Below, one piece after another: positions 8,141-17,308 of a DNA stretch of 64,000 nucleotides. The position numbers were made by a program, and so were the translations under genes. The stretch's first letter is position 1. Each line of letters begins with the position of its first letter. The DNA is from Duganella sp. Leaf126. GTDB taxonomy: Bacteria > Pseudomonadota > Gammaproteobacteria > Burkholderiales > Burkholderiaceae_D. The stretch spans positions 357,432-421,431 of the forward strand of contig NZ_LMNW01000001.1 in assembly GCF_001423125.1 (NCBI RefSeq), read 5' to 3'. The notes under the pieces were generated by a model. The model did not search any database, had not been told where the DNA came from, and saw nothing but the letters and a program-made list of their open reading frames with translations.

Positions 8141-9240
8141 AGCGAGAAATCGAAGTCCATGAAGTCCGACACGCCCTCGCCGGCGGCGCCCACGTCGGCG
8201 CTGTTGGTGGCGACAAATGCGTCGAGGCTGCCGCCAGGGATCACGGTCAGCGATGCGATCCGGTAGCGCATCATGCGCACCTGCGCAAACGGCAGGAACA
8301 GGCCCAGCGTGCAGACGATGGCCAGCATATTGGTCACGATGATGAACAGCATGCGCCCGGTGTGCACGTCGGAGCGGAAGGTGTGCCGGTCGAGGCTGGC
8401 GCTATTCCACATCAGGTTCTGGATCAGCGCGATCAGCAGCGGTGTCAGCGACAGGATCAGCAGGTAGAACACCGCGACGGCGATGCCGGTCCAGAAACCG
8501 AAACTGGCGCTGCGTGCAGCGACCTCCGCCGGCGTAGGTGCCGCCATCATCGCTGAAGCTTGCATCGCCGACACAATACCGAAGCCCACCACGAACACGA
8601 TGCCCAACAGCATGAAGGCAGCAAACAGCTTGTAAAAATCGCCGACGCTGGCGCGGGTGGCAAACCGCGCCTGGCCGAAGCGGCTCTGGTTGAATTGCCA
8701 GGCTTTCAGGCGCTGGTAGATATATGGCGTGGCCAGGCCCAGGGTGACGATATTGAGCAGCGGACGCAGCAGGCAGTTGATGTAGGCGTCGCGCAGCTGG
8801 CCGTCGAAGCGGAAGCGGATGCCGCGCCAGGCCGAGTTATGCAGCTGGAACTGCAGGCTGCGCCAGACGAACCACGGCACCACGGCCGCCATCACCACGA
8901 ACATCGCCAGGGCCAGCAGCGGCGAAACCCTGCCCGCCAGCGCGTAGGCGCCCACCACTACGGCCGCCACGATGCGGCCCTTCAAGATGGCGAGCGGATT
9001 GCCGTGGTATTCGAAGCTGCTGCCGGCCAGCTCGGTGCTCGAATAAAAATACTGGTTGCGGCGCACCTTGGCCCAGGCCGAATAGATGCCGAGCGTGACG
9101 ATGCTGAGCAGGATGTTGACGATCCAGATGCGGAAATACTCGCTGCCGCTGGCGTGGAAGGCCAGTTGCTGCGGCGGCGTGACCGTGGCAGCGGGGGCGA
9201 CGGGGGCGAACGGATCCGACGGCTGGGCGAAATCGACCAT
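8137..9240 (-). CDS. DUF898 (YjgN-like) multi-pass membrane protein
   Basis: 367 residues. The protein shows the repeated DUF898 signature (FRIWIVNILLSIVTLGIYSAWAKVR near residue 35, quoted in part, and a second copy near 290 with LGLFLPFAQVRMMRYR). About seven hydrophobic segments are predicted by eye. The function is unknown; YjgN-like proteins are often found next to M48 proteases, as here. Gene order and the ATGA overlap suggest that the protein and protease act together in the membrane. Confidence 0.87.
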   Translation of the reverse strand: MVDFAQPSDPFAPVAPAATVTPPQQLAFHASGSEYFRIWIVNILLSIVTLGIYSAWAKVRRNQYFYSSTELAGSSFEYHGNPLAILKGRIVAAVVVGAYALAGRVSPLLALAMFVVMAAVVPWFVWRSLQFQLHNSAWRGIRFRFDGQLRDAYINCLLRPLLNIVTLGLATPYIYQRLKAWQFNQSRFGQARFATRASVGDFYKLFAAFMLLGIVFVVGFGIVSAMQASAMMAAPTPAEVAARSASFGFWTGIAVAVFYLLILSLTPLLIALIQNLMWNSASLDRHTFRSDVHTGRMLFIIVTNMLAIVCTLGLFLPFAQVRMMRYRIASLTVIPGGSLDAFVATNSADVGAAGEGVSDFMDFDFSL

Positions 9241-9294
9241 TGCTGTAACTCATCAAGTTGTGAAAAACAGAACGATGCGCCGATGCCAATACCT

Positions 9295-9300
9295 TGTCAA
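9295..9300 (-). promoter_or_regulatory. Candidate -35 box for the DUF898/M48 operon
   Basis: On the minus strand this is TTGACA, a perfect sigma-70 -35 hexamer, 54 bases upstream of the DUF898 start. The hexamer 17 bp further on, CATCGT, is a poor -10, so the call is tentative. The rest of the 9241-9448 gap shows no other clear element. Confidence 0.35.
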
Positions 9301-9448
9301 TAAGAAATTAGCAGCCACCGCCGGTCCGCCCCCCCTCGGGCCGTCGCCCGCCACACGTCCTGAGGTAAAATGACGGCCATTGTCCGTCCGGCGACGGCCT
9401 TGCGCCTTGCTGCCGGCCCTGCCCTAACACCGCTTCCACAGGTTCATC

Positions 9449-10816
9449 ATGCTAGATAATCTTACCCAACGCCTTGCCAAGGTGGTCAAAACCATGCGCG
9501 GCGAGGCCCGTCTGACCGAGGCCAATACCGCCGAGATGTTGCGCGAAGTGCGCATGGCGCTGCTGGAAGCCGACGTCGCCTTGCCGGCGGTGCGCGAGTT
9601 CATCGCCCGCGTCAAGGAAAAAGCCCTGGGCGAGGAAGTCCTCTCCTCGCTGTCGCCAGGCCAGGCGCTGGTCGGCGTGGTGCAGCGCGAGCTGGCCAGC
9701 CTGATGGGCGCCGACCTCGGCCCCGAAGCGACCCAGATCAGCTTTGCCCAGCAACCGCCCGCCATCATCCTGATGGCCGGTCTGCAAGGCGTGGGCAAGA
9801 CCACCACGGTCGGCAAGCTGGCCAAGTACCTGAAGGAAGAAAAGAAAAAGAAAGTGCTGACCGTCTCGGCCGACGTCTATCGTCCGGCCGCGATCGCCCA
9901 GCTGCAATCGGTCACCGGCCAGGTCGGCGCCGACTTCTTCCCGTCCACCGCGCAGGACAAGCCGGTCGATATCGCGCTGGCCGCGCTCGACTGGGCGAAA
10001 AAGCACTACCACGACGTGCTGATCATCGACACGGCCGGCCGCCTCGGTATCGACGAAGCGATGATGAAGGAGATCGCCGCCGTGCACGGCGCGGTCAAGC
10101 CGGTCGAGACCCTGTTCGTGGTCGACGCCATGCTCGGTCAGGATGCGATCAACACGGCCAAGGCCTTCAACGACGCCCTGCCGCTGACCGGCATCGTGCT
10201 GACCAAGCTCGACGGCGATTCGCGCGGCGGTGCGGCGCTGTCGGTGCGTCATATCACCGGCAAGCCGATCAAGTTTGCCGGCGTGTCGGAAAAGCTCGAC
10301 GGCCTCGAAGCGTTCGATCCGACCCGCATGGCCAGCCGCGTGCTGGGCATGGGCGACATCCTGGCGCTGGTCGAGGAAGCGCGCAAGGGCGTCGACAGCA
10401 AGGCCGCTGCCGACCTGGCCAACAAGATGAAGAGCGGCGCCAAGTTCGACATGAACGACTTCAAGGCGCAGCTGGGCCAGATGAAAAAGATGGGCGGCAT
10501 GGCCAGCCTGGTCGACAAGCTGCCGGCGCAGTTCCAGCAGGCGGCCGGCAACGCCAACATGGACCAGGCCGACAAGCAGGTGCGGCGCATGGTCGGCATC
10601 ATCGATTCGATGACGCCGCAGGAACGCGCCAAGCCGGAGCTGATCAAGGCCACCCGCAAGCGCCGCATCGCCGCAGGCGCCGGCGTCCAGGTGCAGGAAG
10701 TAAACCGCATGCTCAACCAGTTCGAGCAGATGCAGACCATGATGAAAAAGCTGTCCGGCGGCGGCATGGCAAAGATGATGCGGTCGATGAAAGGCATGCT
10801 GCCAGGCATGCGCTAA
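9449..10816 (+). CDS. ffh: Signal recognition particle protein Ffh
   Basis: 455-residue SRP54 GTPase that binds 4.5S RNA and signal sequences of nascent inner-membrane proteins and hands them to FtsY. The N domain is followed by the G domain with GLQGVGKTTT (G1), DTAGRLGID (G3) and TKLDGDSRGGAAL (G4/insertion). The C-terminal M domain is Met-rich and contains the RNA-binding segment around RKRRIAAGAGV. Length and motifs are normal. It is divergent from the DUF898 gene. Confidence 0.97.
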   Translation: MLDNLTQRLAKVVKTMRGEARLTEANTAEMLREVRMALLEADVALPAVREFIARVKEKALGEEVLSSLSPGQALVGVVQRELASLMGADLGPEATQISFAQQPPAIILMAGLQGVGKTTTVGKLAKYLKEEKKKKVLTVSADVYRPAAIAQLQSVTGQVGADFFPSTAQDKPVDIALAALDWAKKHYHDVLIIDTAGRLGIDEAMMKEIAAVHGAVKPVETLFVVDAMLGQDAINTAKAFNDALPLTGIVLTKLDGDSRGGAALSVRHITGKPIKFAGVSEKLDGLEAFDPTRMASRVLGMGDILALVEEARKGVDSKAAADLANKMKSGAKFDMNDFKAQLGQMKKMGGMASLVDKLPAQFQQAAGNANMDQADKQVRRMVGIIDSMTPQERAKPELIKATRKRRIAAGAGVQVQEVNRMLNQFEQMQTMMKKLSGGGMAKMMRSMKGMLPGMR

Positions 10817-10850
10817 ATCTGCAGGAAACCGCGCCAATACAGGGAAAACG

Positions 10851-10881
10851 GCCAGTGCGCGCCCCGTCGGGGTGCACTGGC
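10851..10881. terminator. Hairpin downstream of ffh
   Basis: GCCAGTGC (10851-10858) pairs with GCACTGGC (10874-10881), with an inner CCCC/GGGG pairing. No T-run follows, so it may be a Rho-dependent end, an mRNA-stabilising stem or a small repeat rather than a classic intrinsic terminator. Confidence 0.5.
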
Positions 10882-11017
10882 GCGCATAGCCACGCAATTA
10901 CGTGGTGTTTCCAGGCTAAAACGCGAAAAACACTTGCATATGACCTAAATCCCCACCAATATTAGCCGGTGCGATCAATTGCGCAATTTTCCATGTGTTC
11001 GTTAAGGAGGCTCGAAT

Positions 11018-11431
11018 ATGGCACTAGCCAAAAAAACCCCAGCAGCACCGGCCAAGAAGGCCGCAGCCGCAACCGACAAGCCGGCTGCTGCCAAAAAAGC
11101 AGCACCAGCAAAGGCTGCCGCCGCTAAACCCGCAGCCAAGCCTGCAGCAGCAAAAAAAGCCGCCGCTCCTGCCGCACCGCGCAAGCCGAATGCCGCCTTC
11201 ATGAAAGCGCTGACCCCGTCGGCATCGTTGGCCGCCGTGGTCGGCGAAGCACCGCTGCCACGCACCGAAGTGACCAAAAAAGTCTGGGATTACATCAAGA
11301 AGCTGGACCTGCAAGATCCGGCCAACCGCCGCATGATCAATGCCGACGACAAGCTCAAAGCTGTGTTCGGTGGCAAAGCCCAAGTCTCGATGTTCGAAAT
11401 GACCAAGCTCATTTCCGACCACCTGAAATAA
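11018..11431 (+). CDS. SWIB-domain protein with Ala/Lys/Pro-rich tail
   Basis: 137 residues in two parts. Residues 1-55 are almost only Ala, Lys and Pro, like eukaryotic histone H1 or bacterial H1-like tails. Residues 58-137 form a SWIB/MDM2-type domain (TEVTKKVWDYIKKLDLQD and MFEMTKLISDHLK). SWIB domains occur in eukaryotic chromatin-remodelling complexes and in chlamydial topoisomerase fusions; bacterial stand-alone versions are uncharacterised. A strong ribosome-binding site, TAAGGAGG (11003-11010), fixes the start and suggests high expression. DNA binding through the basic tail is inferred. A hairpin terminator follows. Confidence 0.9.
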   Translation: MALAKKTPAAPAKKAAAATDKPAAAKKAAPAKAAAAKPAAKPAAAKKAAAPAAPRKPNAAFMKALTPSASLAAVVGEAPLPRTEVTKKVWDYIKKLDLQDPANRRMINADDKLKAVFGGKAQVSMFEMTKLISDHLK

Positions 11432-11463
11432 CGCGCCGCGGCCCGGCGCCGCGTGCCCAGGAA

Positions 11464-11495
11464 AAAGCCCTCGCCGCGCACGCGCCGGGGGCTTT
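11464..11495. terminator. Bidirectional terminator between the SWIB gene and lytic transglycosylase
   Basis: AAAGCCC (11464-11470) pairs with GGGCTTT (11489-11495) across a GC-rich inner region, with A and T runs on the flanks. It lies between two convergent genes and can serve both. Confidence 0.75.
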
Positions 11496-11527
11496 ACTTT
11501 TGGTGCGCAGCGCTTGCCGCGATGCTG

Positions 11528-12280
11528 CTATTTCCAGTGATTCCACGCCCTGAGCACCGCATTCGGATAGTCGGGCTTGCCGCGGCTGCCGTTGTAGCGG
11601 CCCAGCGCCAGGTAGAGGTTGCCGCCTTCCATGTCGAGGTACATGCGCAGGATGGCGCAGCCGTAGCGCAGATTGGTCTGCATGTTGAACAGCGCGCTGC
11701 GGTTGCGGTCGCCGATCACGTTGGTCCAGAACGGCATGACCTGCATGTAGCCGCGGGCGCCGGCCAGCGAGACCGCGTACTTGCGGTAGGCCGACTCCAC
11801 CTGGATCAGGCCCAGCACCAGGCCCGGATCGAGCCCGGCGCGGCGCGCTTCGTACCAGGCAGTGGCGAGAAACTCGTTGCGGGTCTGGTCGTCGGGCAGC
11901 TTGCGCTGCAACCGCGCCGACATGGTGGCCAGCCACAGCGCATAGCGCTGGCGGTCGGTCTCGTTGCGAAACGTCGGACTGGGCGGGGCCGGATCCTTGA
12001 TGGCAGTGGCCAGGGCCACGCGCACGGCGTCGGCCAGCGCTTCCTCCTTCTGGTTGCCGGCAAGCGCAGCGCCGGGCAGCGCCAGCGACGCCGTCAGCAA
12101 CGCGGCCAGCGCCGCAGCCCGCCCGCCGCTGCCACCCCGGCGCGGTGCTGCGGCGAGGCACCGCGATGGCGGCACCCTGCTGGGCAACCATGCAGGCAAC
12201 CCGCCGGGCAGGCCTGACGGACGGGCAGCTGACTGGCCACCTGTCAAACGGCGCGCCACAGCGTGCAGGGTACGGTTCAC
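11528..12280 (-). CDS. SLT-type lytic transglycosylase
   Basis: About 250 residues. It cleaves the MurNAc-GlcNAc bond of peptidoglycan in the periplasm. A hydrophobic signal-like stretch (about 54-74, ending LPGAALAG) precedes the catalytic domain with [13 protein letters not shown] (catalytic Glu162), [12 protein letters not shown] and the [10 protein letters not shown] motif. No ATG gives a sensible N-terminus. The GTG at 12280 overlaps the proS stop (GTGA) and is chosen here; an internal GTG at 12175 would give a more usual signal peptide length. It is co-transcribed with proS. Confidence 0.85.
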   Translation of the reverse strand: MNRTLHAVARRLTGGQSAARPSGLPGGLPAWLPSRVPPSRCLAAAPRRGGSGGRAAALAALLTASLALPGAALAGNQKEEALADAVRVALATAIKDPAPPSPTFRNETDRQRYALWLATMSARLQRKLPDDQTRNEFLATAWYEARRAGLDPGLVLGLIQVESAYRKYAVSLAGARGYMQVMPFWTNVIGDRNRSALFNMQTNLRYGCAILRMYLDMEGGNLYLALGRYNGSRGKPDYPNAVLRAWNHWK

Positions 12281-14013
12281 TGCGCCAGTTTGCCTTGCAC
12301 GAAGTGCAGGATCTCGGCCGCCGGCACGGCAGTGGCCTCGGCATCGCGGCGGCCCTGGTACTCGAGGTTGCCTTCCTTGAGGCCACGGTCGCCGATCACG
12401 ACCCGGTGCGGCACGCCGATCAGTTCCCAGTCCGCGAACATCTGGCCCGGACGCAGGCCACGGTCGTCGACGATCACGTCGATGCCGGCCGCGACGGCTT
12501 CTGCGTACAGCTGCTCGGTCGCCTGCTTGACCGCGTCGCTGCGGTCCATGCCCATCGGGCACAGCACCAGCTCGAACGGCGCCAGCGACGCCGGCCAGAT
12601 GATGCCCTTGTCGTCGAAATTCTGCTCGATCGCGGCGCCGAGGATGCGGGTGATGCCGATGCCATAGCACCCCATCTGCAGCGGCGCCGGTTTGCCGTTT
12701 TCGTCGAGGAAGGTGGCTTTCATCGCTGCCGAGTACGCGGTGCCGAGCTGGAACACGTGACCGACTTCGATGCCGCGCTCGATGGTCAGCACGCCCTTGC
12801 CGTCCGGCGAGGCGTCGCCCTCGACCACGTTGCGCAGGTCGGCGACGATGGCCGGTTCAGCCACGTCGCGGCCCCAGTTGGCGCCCGTGTAGTGGTAACC
12901 GGCCTCGTTGGCGCCGCAGATGAAGTCGGCCATATTGGCCACCGTGCGGTCGGCCACCACGGTGACCGGTGCGCGCGTGCCGATCGGGCCCAGGTAGCCC
13001 GGTACGCAGCCATAGACCTCGGCGATTTCTTCTTCGGTCGAGAAACGGTGCGCGGCCAGGCCGGCCACCTTGGCCACCTTGATCTCGTTGAGTTCGTGGT
13101 CGCCGCGCAGCAGCAGCATGAAATACTGTTTCGCGGTTTTGCCGTCCTGTTCGGTTTCCACGGTCAGCGCCAGGGTTTTGACGGTCTGCGACAGCGGCAG
13201 GCCGAGCTGGGCGGCCACCAGTTCGCACTTGGTGGCGTCCGGCGTGGCGACCTTGGTCAGCGCCTGGGCGGCAGCAGCGCGCTCGGCCGTGACCGGCAGC
13301 GCTTCGGCCGCTTCCATGTTGGCGGCGTAGTCGGAGGTCGGGCAATACACGAGCGCGTCTTCGCCGGTGTGGGCGATCACGTGGAATTCGTGCGAGCCGG
13401 TGCCGCCGATCGCGCCGTTATCGGCCGCTACCGCACGGAACTTCAAACCGAAGCGGTTGAAAATGCGGACATAGGCGTCATACATGATCTGGTACGAAGC
13501 CTGCATGCCGGCCACATCGCGGTCGAACGAGTACGCATCTTTCATGGTGAACTCGCGGCCGCGCATCAGGCCGAAGCGCGGGCGGCGCTCGTCGCGGAAC
13601 TTGGTCTGGATGTGGTAAAAATTCAACGGTAACTGGCGGTAGGATTTGATCTCCGAACGCACGACATCGGTGATCACTTCTTCGGCCGTGGGCTGGAACG
13701 CGAATTCGCGGCCGTGGCGGTCCTTGATGCGCAGCAGTTCGGCCCCCATCTTGTCCCAGCGGCCCGTTTCCTGCCACAGCTCGGCCGGCTGAATCAGCGG
13801 CATCAGCAGTTCGACGGCGGCGGAACGGTTCATTTCTTCCCGCACGATCGCTTCGACCTTGCGGATCACGCGCAGGCCGACCGGCATGTAGGTGTAGATG
13901 CCCGAACCGAGACGCTTGATCATGCCTGCACGCATCATTAACTGGTGGGAGACGATCTCTGCATCGGCTGGTGCTTCTTTAAGCGTGGAAATAAAAAAAC
14001 GTGAGGCGCGCAT
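12277..14013 (-). CDS. proS: Prolyl-tRNA synthetase
   Basis: 578-residue bacterial-type class II synthetase that charges tRNA-Pro. Motif 2 is seen at [17 protein letters not shown] large inserted editing domain that hydrolyses Ala-tRNA-Pro occupies the middle (about 230-380), and motif 3 is near [13 protein letters not shown]. The C-terminal anticodon-binding domain is complete. The length is standard for the editing-proficient form. It is divergent from rppH and translationally coupled to the transglycosylase. Confidence 0.97.
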   Translation of the reverse strand: MRASRFFISTLKEAPADAEIVSHQLMMRAGMIKRLGSGIYTYMPVGLRVIRKVEAIVREEMNRSAAVELLMPLIQPAELWQETGRWDKMGAELLRIKDRHGREFAFQPTAEEVITDVVRSEIKSYRQLPLNFYHIQTKFRDERRPRFGLMRGREFTMKDAYSFDRDVAGMQASYQIMYDAYVRIFNRFGLKFRAVAADNGAIGGTGSHEFHVIAHTGEDALVYCPTSDYAANMEAAEALPVTAERAAAAQALTKVATPDATKCELVAAQLGLPLSQTVKTLALTVETEQDGKTAKQYFMLLLRGDHELNEIKVAKVAGLAAHRFSTEEEIAEVYGCVPGYLGPIGTRAPVTVVADRTVANMADFICGANEAGYHYTGANWGRDVAEPAIVADLRNVVEGDASPDGKGVLTIERGIEVGHVFQLGTAYSAAMKATFLDENGKPAPLQMGCYGIGITRILGAAIEQNFDDKGIIWPASLAPFELVLCPMGMDRSDAVKQATEQLYAEAVAAGIDVIVDDRGLRPGQMFADWELIGVPHRVVIGDRGLKEGNLEYQGRRDAEATAVPAAEILHFVQGKLAQ

Positions 14014-14042
14014 ACGGTGAATTCTTTTTAAAAAGAGAGAGT

Positions 14043-14048
14043 TATAAT
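14043..14048 (+). promoter_or_regulatory. Candidate -10 box for rppH
   Basis: A perfect TATAAT lies in the A/T-rich proS-rppH intergenic region. The upstream -35 match is poor, and the leader to the rppH start would be about 165 bases long, so the assignment is uncertain. The rest of 14014-14215 shows no clear operator. Confidence 0.4.
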
Positions 14049-14215
14049 CAACCTAATTTTAAAGGATTAGCTGGCTGATGCGTCCATACTTTATACAAAT
14101 GCGTTCAAACCACGGTGCTTCGACCGATTCCGTACCCCGGAATTCCCGCCGAAGTGTCTTTTTGTGGGCAAAAATATAAGCTGGGAGCTCAGTCGCAGAA
14201 AGTTTGAGGTGCAAT

Positions 14216-14854
14216 ATGCTGGATCGTGAAGGGTTTCGGCCCAACGTCGGCATCATCCTGCTCAACGCCCAGAACGAGGTGTGGTGGGGCAAGCGGGTGC
14301 GCGAGCACTCATGGCAATTTCCCCAAGGTGGTATCAAGTACGGAGAGACGCCTGAGCAGGCGATGTATCGGGAGCTGGAAGAGGAAATCGGTTTGCGGGC
14401 CGAGCACGTCAAGATCGTCGGGCGCACGCGCGACTGGTTGCGTTACGAAGTGCCCGACCACTTTATCAAGCGCGAAATTCGCGGCCATTATCGGGGGCAA
14501 AAGCAGATCTGGTTTTTGTTGCGCATGTGCGCGCGCGACAACGACGTCAACCTGCGCCTGACCGACCACCCGGAATTCGACGCCTGGCGCTGGCACGAGT
14601 ATTGGGTGCCGCTCGACGTGGTAATCGAGTTCAAGCGCGATGTCTACCAGCGCGCCTTGCAGGAGCTGTCACGCTTCCTGACCTGGCCGGCCAACGGCCA
14701 CGACCGTCGTCACGGTTCGCGCTACCTGCGCCAGCCGCGCGCGGGCGCCGGCAGCACGGGTGCCGAGGTCGAACGCCGCGGGCAAGTGGCGCCCCCGGTC
14801 GCCGACCCGTCGGCGATCGTCGTGCCGCCCACGGCCATCAAGACCGGCAGCTGA
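14216..14854 (+). CDS. rppH: RNA pyrophosphohydrolase RppH (Nudix)
   Basis: 212-residue Nudix enzyme that removes pyrophosphate from the 5' end of mRNA and so starts decay by RNase E. The Nudix box runs from GGIKYGET through RELEEEIGL (39-61) with all catalytic Glu residues. The ATG at 14216 ([13 protein letters not shown]) matches the RppH N-terminus; an ATG 12 bases upstream is less likely. E. coli RppH is about 176 residues, and here the extra C-terminal stretch (about 160-212) is low-complexity and Ala/Pro/Arg-rich. It is divergent from proS, a common betaproteobacterial order. Confidence 0.95.
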   Translation: MLDREGFRPNVGIILLNAQNEVWWGKRVREHSWQFPQGGIKYGETPEQAMYRELEEEIGLRAEHVKIVGRTRDWLRYEVPDHFIKREIRGHYRGQKQIWFLLRMCARDNDVNLRLTDHPEFDAWRWHEYWVPLDVVIEFKRDVYQRALQELSRFLTWPANGHDRRHGSRYLRQPRAGAGSTGAEVERRGQVAPPVADPSAIVVPPTAIKTGS

Positions 14855-14917
14855 GGCCAGGTCGCGCCGCGCTACCCGTTCCGGCACATCCACGCCGGGG
14901 CGGGTACAATCACTGCC

Positions 14918-15346
14918 ATGTTCAATCCTTCTTCCGACGATGTCCGCCGCTTCTTTTGCGAAGTGTTCCGCAAGCAGCGCGCCAACGAGATCCTGACCCC
15001 GATCGAGGCCATGGCCGCCGACTGGGTGCGCCACCATCCCGAGTACCACGACACCCTTGCCGACGTCGAGTCGGCGCTGGGCCGCAACTATGCGGTGGAC
15101 GGCGCGCAGGTCAATCCCTTCCTCCACCTGTCGATGCACCTGTCGATCGACGAGCAGATCTCGATCGACCAGCCGCCCGGCATCCGCGACGCCGCCACCG
15201 CCCTCACCCTCAAGCTCGACGACGCCCACGCGGCCCAGCACGAAATCATGGAGTGCCTGGGAGAGATGATCTGGACTGCCCAGCGCAACGGCACACCGCC
15301 CGACGGCCACGCCTACGTGGAGGCGGTCCGGCGCCGCATCCGCTAA
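14918..15346 (+). CDS. DUF1841-family protein
   Basis: 142 residues, no signal peptide, probably cytosolic. It has the DUF1841 pattern of conserved His and Glu residues (HPEYH, NPFLHLSMHLS, EQISIDQPPGIR, AQHEIMECLGEM). The clustered His/Glu residues suggest metal binding, but no function is established. It follows rppH on the same strand after about 60 bases and is closed by a strong bidirectional terminator. Confidence 0.87.
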   Translation: MFNPSSDDVRRFFCEVFRKQRANEILTPIEAMAADWVRHHPEYHDTLADVESALGRNYAVDGAQVNPFLHLSMHLSIDEQISIDQPPGIRDAATALTLKLDDAHAAQHEIMECLGEMIWTAQRNGTPPDGHAYVEAVRRRIR

Positions 15347-15374
15347 CTTCGCGGCACAAAATTCGCGGCACAAA

Positions 15375-15401
15375 AAAAGGCCACGCATCGCGTGGCCTTT
15401 T
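15375..15401. terminator. Bidirectional intrinsic terminator
   Basis: GGCCACGC (15379-15386) pairs with GCGTGGCC (15390-15397), with four A before and four T after. It lies between the convergent DUF1841 and mqo genes and can end both transcripts. Confidence 0.88.
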
Positions 15402-15418
15402 GCTTGCTGCCTGTTGTT

Positions 15419-17053
15419 TTACTTGACCACCGGCGCTTCCAGCGCTGCCACCGGCACCACGGCCGGTGCCGGCTGGGCATTGCCGGTTTCATCGAGCGTG
15501 AACGCTTTCAGGCCCAGCACCGAGCTGCTGTACTGGCGGATCTTGTTGGCCAGCACCGGGTCGCCGTTCAGCTTGTGACCATACGAGGGCACCATGGCCT
15601 TCATCTTGGCATCCCATTCCGGCGTCGCCAGCTTGGCCTTGAACGCGGTCTGCAACACCTTGATCATGATCGGTGGCGCAGTCGAAGCGCCTGGCGAAGC
15701 GCCGAGCAGGGCCACAATGCTGCCATCGGCCGAGCCGACCACTTCGGTGCCGAACTGCAGCACGCCGCCCTTGCCTGGCAAGTCCTTGACGATCTGCACG
15801 CGCTGGCCGGCGTTCTGCAGGGTCCAGTCTTCCATTTTCGCTTCCGGCAGGTACTCGCGCAGCGTGGCCAGGCGGTCTTCCGGCGAGTTCATCACTTGCT
15901 GGATCAGGTACTTGGTCAGCGGAATATTTTCCCAGCCAGCTTCCAGCATCGGACGCACGTTGCCGGTGCCGATCGAGGCCGGCAGGTCGATCCACGAACC
16001 GTTTTTCAGGAACTTGGTCGAGAACGTTGCGAACGGTCCGAACAGCAGGGCTTTCTTGCCGTCGATGATGCGGGTGTCCAGGTGCGGCACCGACATCGGC
16101 GGCGAACCGACCGAGGCTTTGCCGTACACCTTGGCCGCGTGTTTTTCCACCAGCGCCGGGTTGGTGGTCACCAGCCACTGGCCGCCGACCGGTACGCCGC
16201 CGTAGCCCTTGGCTTCCGGGATGCCCGATTTTTCCAGCAGCGGCAGCGAACCGCCGCCGGCGCCCACGAACACGAACTTGGCGCGCACGGTCTTGACGAC
16301 GTTGGTGTCGAGATTCTTGACGGTGACGTTCCAGTTGCCGTCGCTGCCGCGCTTGATGTCTTCGACCTGGCTGCGCAGGTTGACGGTGGCGCCGTGCGTG
16401 TCGGTCAGGTGCTTGACCAGCGCGCGGGTCAGCGTGCCGTAGTTGACGTCGGTACCGATCTCCATGCGGGTGGCGGCAATCTTTTGCGACGGGTCGCGGC
16501 CGGTCATCACCAGCGGCGCCCATTCGGCGATCTTGGCCGGGTCTTCCGAGTACAGCATGCCCTTGAACAGGTTTTCCTTTTGCAGCGCAGCATAACGCTT
16601 GCGCAGGAAATTGATGTTGTCATCGCCCCAGACGAAGGCCATGTGCGGCACATTGTTGATGAAGGTGGTCGGCGCGCCGAGGTAGCCGTGCTTGACCTGG
16701 TAGGCCCAGAACTGCTTCGACACTTCGAACTGTTCGTTGATGTCGACCGCCTTCTTGGTTTCGATATGGCCATCGGCCGCTTCCGGCGTGTAGTTCAGTT
16801 CGGCGAAAGCCGAGTGACCGGTGCCGGCATTGTTCATCGAGTCCGAGCTTTCCACCGCCACCTTGTCCATGCGCTCGTAAAACGCCATGGTCAGCGTCGG
16901 GTCGAGTTCCTTGAGCATGGTGCCCAGGGTGGCGCTCATGGTGCCGGCGCCGATCAGCAGCACGTCGACCGGTTTGTCGTCGGTCGGGGCCGGCGATTTG
17001 CTGCATGCGGCCAGGATCAGGCACGACATCAGGATGAGAATTGATTTACGCAT
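15419..17053 (-). CDS. mqo: Malate:quinone oxidoreductase with lipoprotein-like N-terminus
   Basis: 544-residue FAD enzyme that oxidises malate to oxaloacetate and passes electrons to quinone. The FAD-binding motif VLLIGAGTMSATLG (about 29-42) and family motifs such as SMNNAGTGHSAFAELN and LFGPFATFSTKFL are intact. Unusually, the start at 17053 (good GGAG site upstream) gives MRKSILILMSCLILAACS, a textbook lipoprotein signal with lipobox LAAC, before the catalytic domain. Classic Mqo is a peripheral protein on the cytoplasmic face, so this form may be exported and lipid-anchored or may use the segment as a plain membrane anchor. The C-terminus ends in an Ala/Pro/Val-rich tail. Confidence 0.94.
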   Translation of the reverse strand: MRKSILILMSCLILAACSKSPAPTDDKPVDVLLIGAGTMSATLGTMLKELDPTLTMAFYERMDKVAVESSDSMNNAGTGHSAFAELNYTPEAADGHIETKKAVDINEQFEVSKQFWAYQVKHGYLGAPTTFINNVPHMAFVWGDDNINFLRKRYAALQKENLFKGMLYSEDPAKIAEWAPLVMTGRDPSQKIAATRMEIGTDVNYGTLTRALVKHLTDTHGATVNLRSQVEDIKRGSDGNWNVTVKNLDTNVVKTVRAKFVFVGAGGGSLPLLEKSGIPEAKGYGGVPVGGQWLVTTNPALVEKHAAKVYGKASVGSPPMSVPHLDTRIIDGKKALLFGPFATFSTKFLKNGSWIDLPASIGTGNVRPMLEAGWENIPLTKYLIQQVMNSPEDRLATLREYLPEAKMEDWTLQNAGQRVQIVKDLPGKGGVLQFGTEVVGSADGSIVALLGASPGASTAPPIMIKVLQTAFKAKLATPEWDAKMKAMVPSYGHKLNGDPVLANKIRQYSSSVLGLKAFTLDETGNAQPAPAVVPVAALEAPVVK

Positions 17054-17245
17054 AGTTGACTCCGTCAGGGTGATCGGCAATGGACCAGGCAACCGTTTAT
17101 CGCCTGCGACGACAAAAGGGCATGCGACGTCACGCAGGAGGCGGTCTGCCACCCGGTCGCAGCGGATGAGGGGGAACGGCTGCCGGAGCTGGCGCGCAAG
17201 GCTGCGCGCATGTCCATGATTAATTCAGGGAGTCGATTCTATCAG

Positions 17246-17261
17246 TGCGCCCCGGGGCGCA
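17246..17261. other. 16-bp palindrome upstream of mqo
   Basis: TGCGCCCCGGGGCGCA is a perfect inverted repeat between the cytochrome c operon end and the mqo leader. A TAGAAT hexamer lies beside it on the minus strand (17236-17241). It could be the end of the cytochrome transcript or an operator for mqo; the sequence alone does not decide. Confidence 0.4.
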
Positions 17262-17308
17262 AAATGGGGATAACACTTACGCAGAGGCATCAAAACTACG
17301 TAGCCCGC

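Noticed and set aside
9366..9371. TAAAAT as the -10 box of ffh
   Set aside because: No acceptable -35 hexamer exists at 16-18 bp upstream, so it was not listed as a promoter.
15348..15377. Direct repeat of TTCGCGGCACAAAA before the DUF1841 terminator as a mobile-element footprint
   Set aside because: Only two short copies next to a terminator and no other element nearby; slippage explains it more simply.
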